Positions 28,790-29,025 of a stretch of 29,025 nt of DNA are shown in pieces (the stretch's first letter is position 1; each line of letters begins with the position of its first letter). The notes beneath the pieces were generated by a model. The model was not told where the DNA came from. It saw only the letters and a list, made by a program, of their open reading frames with translations, and did not search any database. The stretch comes from CAZDIO01 sp964505555 (lineage in GTDB: Bacteria > Bdellovibrionota_C > UBA2361 > SZUA-149 > CAZDIO01), in assembly GCA_964505555.1 (NCBI GenBank), contig CAZDIO010000023.1, positions 1 to 29,025 on the forward strand, given 5' to 3'. Position numbers and translations under genes: made by a program.

Positions 28790-29025
28790 TCTACTAATTT
28801 TATAATATTGAGCGCAGAAAAGATATTTTAGTAAAAATAAGAAGGAAAATTATCTTATTAATTTATGTGGAGGCAAAGAGATTGTGGTGGTTAGATGATA
28901 CGGGAAAAATATCTATAATTTAATCTTTAAAAATGATAAATTATTTATTTCTAGCAAATTATCATGAAAAATATATCTAGATGTATTACATTGGCGAGAT
29001 GGGAAGCAGAGGATTGTTTTGAGGA
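28790..29025. other. AT-rich non-coding stretch; possible gene start at the right edge
   Basis: This is very AT-rich sequence with no clear gene. From ATG 28964 the + strand is open to the window end (about 20 codons, MKNISRCITLARWEAED), but there is no visible ribosome binding site. It could be the 5' end of a gene continuing outside. Confidence 0.3.

Noticed and set aside
1..29025. CRISPR arrays, tRNA/rRNA genes, integrases or transposases
   Set aside because: No regularly spaced repeats of CRISPR type, no cloverleaf or rRNA signatures and no recombinase motifs were seen on either strand.

Overview
The window is dominated by a nearly complete division and cell-wall (dcw) cluster on the + strand, from about 2.65 to 25.0 kb. 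The order is mraZ, rsmH, ftsL, ftsI, murE, murF, mraY, murD, a zinc-ribbon/RDD membrane protein gene, ftsW, murG, murC, murB, ftsQ, ftsA, ftsZ, a B12-type radical SAM gene and an Mrp/ApbC-like ATPase gene. The gene order, the meso-diaminopimelate signature in MurE (DNPR), several lipoproteins and an FtsA/FtsZ pair point to a Gram-negative bacterium. The radical SAM gene behind ftsZ and the HNH-family gene at the left edge suggest a deltaproteobacterial-type lineage (Bdellovibrionota, SAR324 or Desulfobacterota-like). That placement is an inference, and no rRNA or tRNA gene is present to test it.

Left flank (1-2650): the 5' part of an HNH-endonuclease-family gene (- strand, cut by the window edge), a small divergent ORF that looks frameshifted, about 500 bases of hairpin- and repeat-rich non-coding DNA, a RidA/YjgF-family gene and a small hypothetical gene (both - strand), then about 600 bases of AT-rich non-coding DNA leading to the cluster promoter.

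The dcw cluster (2650-25000): it is headed by an array of AAAGTGG-type boxes matching the known MraZ operator, so MraZ probably autoregulates the operon. Genes are tightly packed, with ATGA/TAATG-type junctions. rsmH is interrupted by a +1 frameshift in a run of nine T. MurC-F, MraY and MurG make lipid II, and FtsW/FtsI/FtsL/FtsQ/FtsA/FtsZ use it at the septum. No ddl gene lies between murB and ftsQ, and an RDD protein of unknown role sits between murD and ftsW. Breaks before murC, ftsA and ftsZ could hold extra regulation. FtsZ has an altered tubulin signature (GGGTGGGG) and two C-terminal-peptide-like motifs.

Right flank (25000-29025): an accessory region with a small lipoprotein, an alpha/beta hydrolase gene bracketed by 13-bp inverted repeats, a lipoprotein hydrolase bracketed by 70-bp direct repeats (84% identical, one of them inside a 130-bp inverted-repeat element), and a small hypothetical gene with a recognisable promoter and intrinsic terminator. 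Most genes in the flanks are followed by strong hairpins that mostly lack a T-tract. No CRISPR array, transposase or prophage gene was seen.
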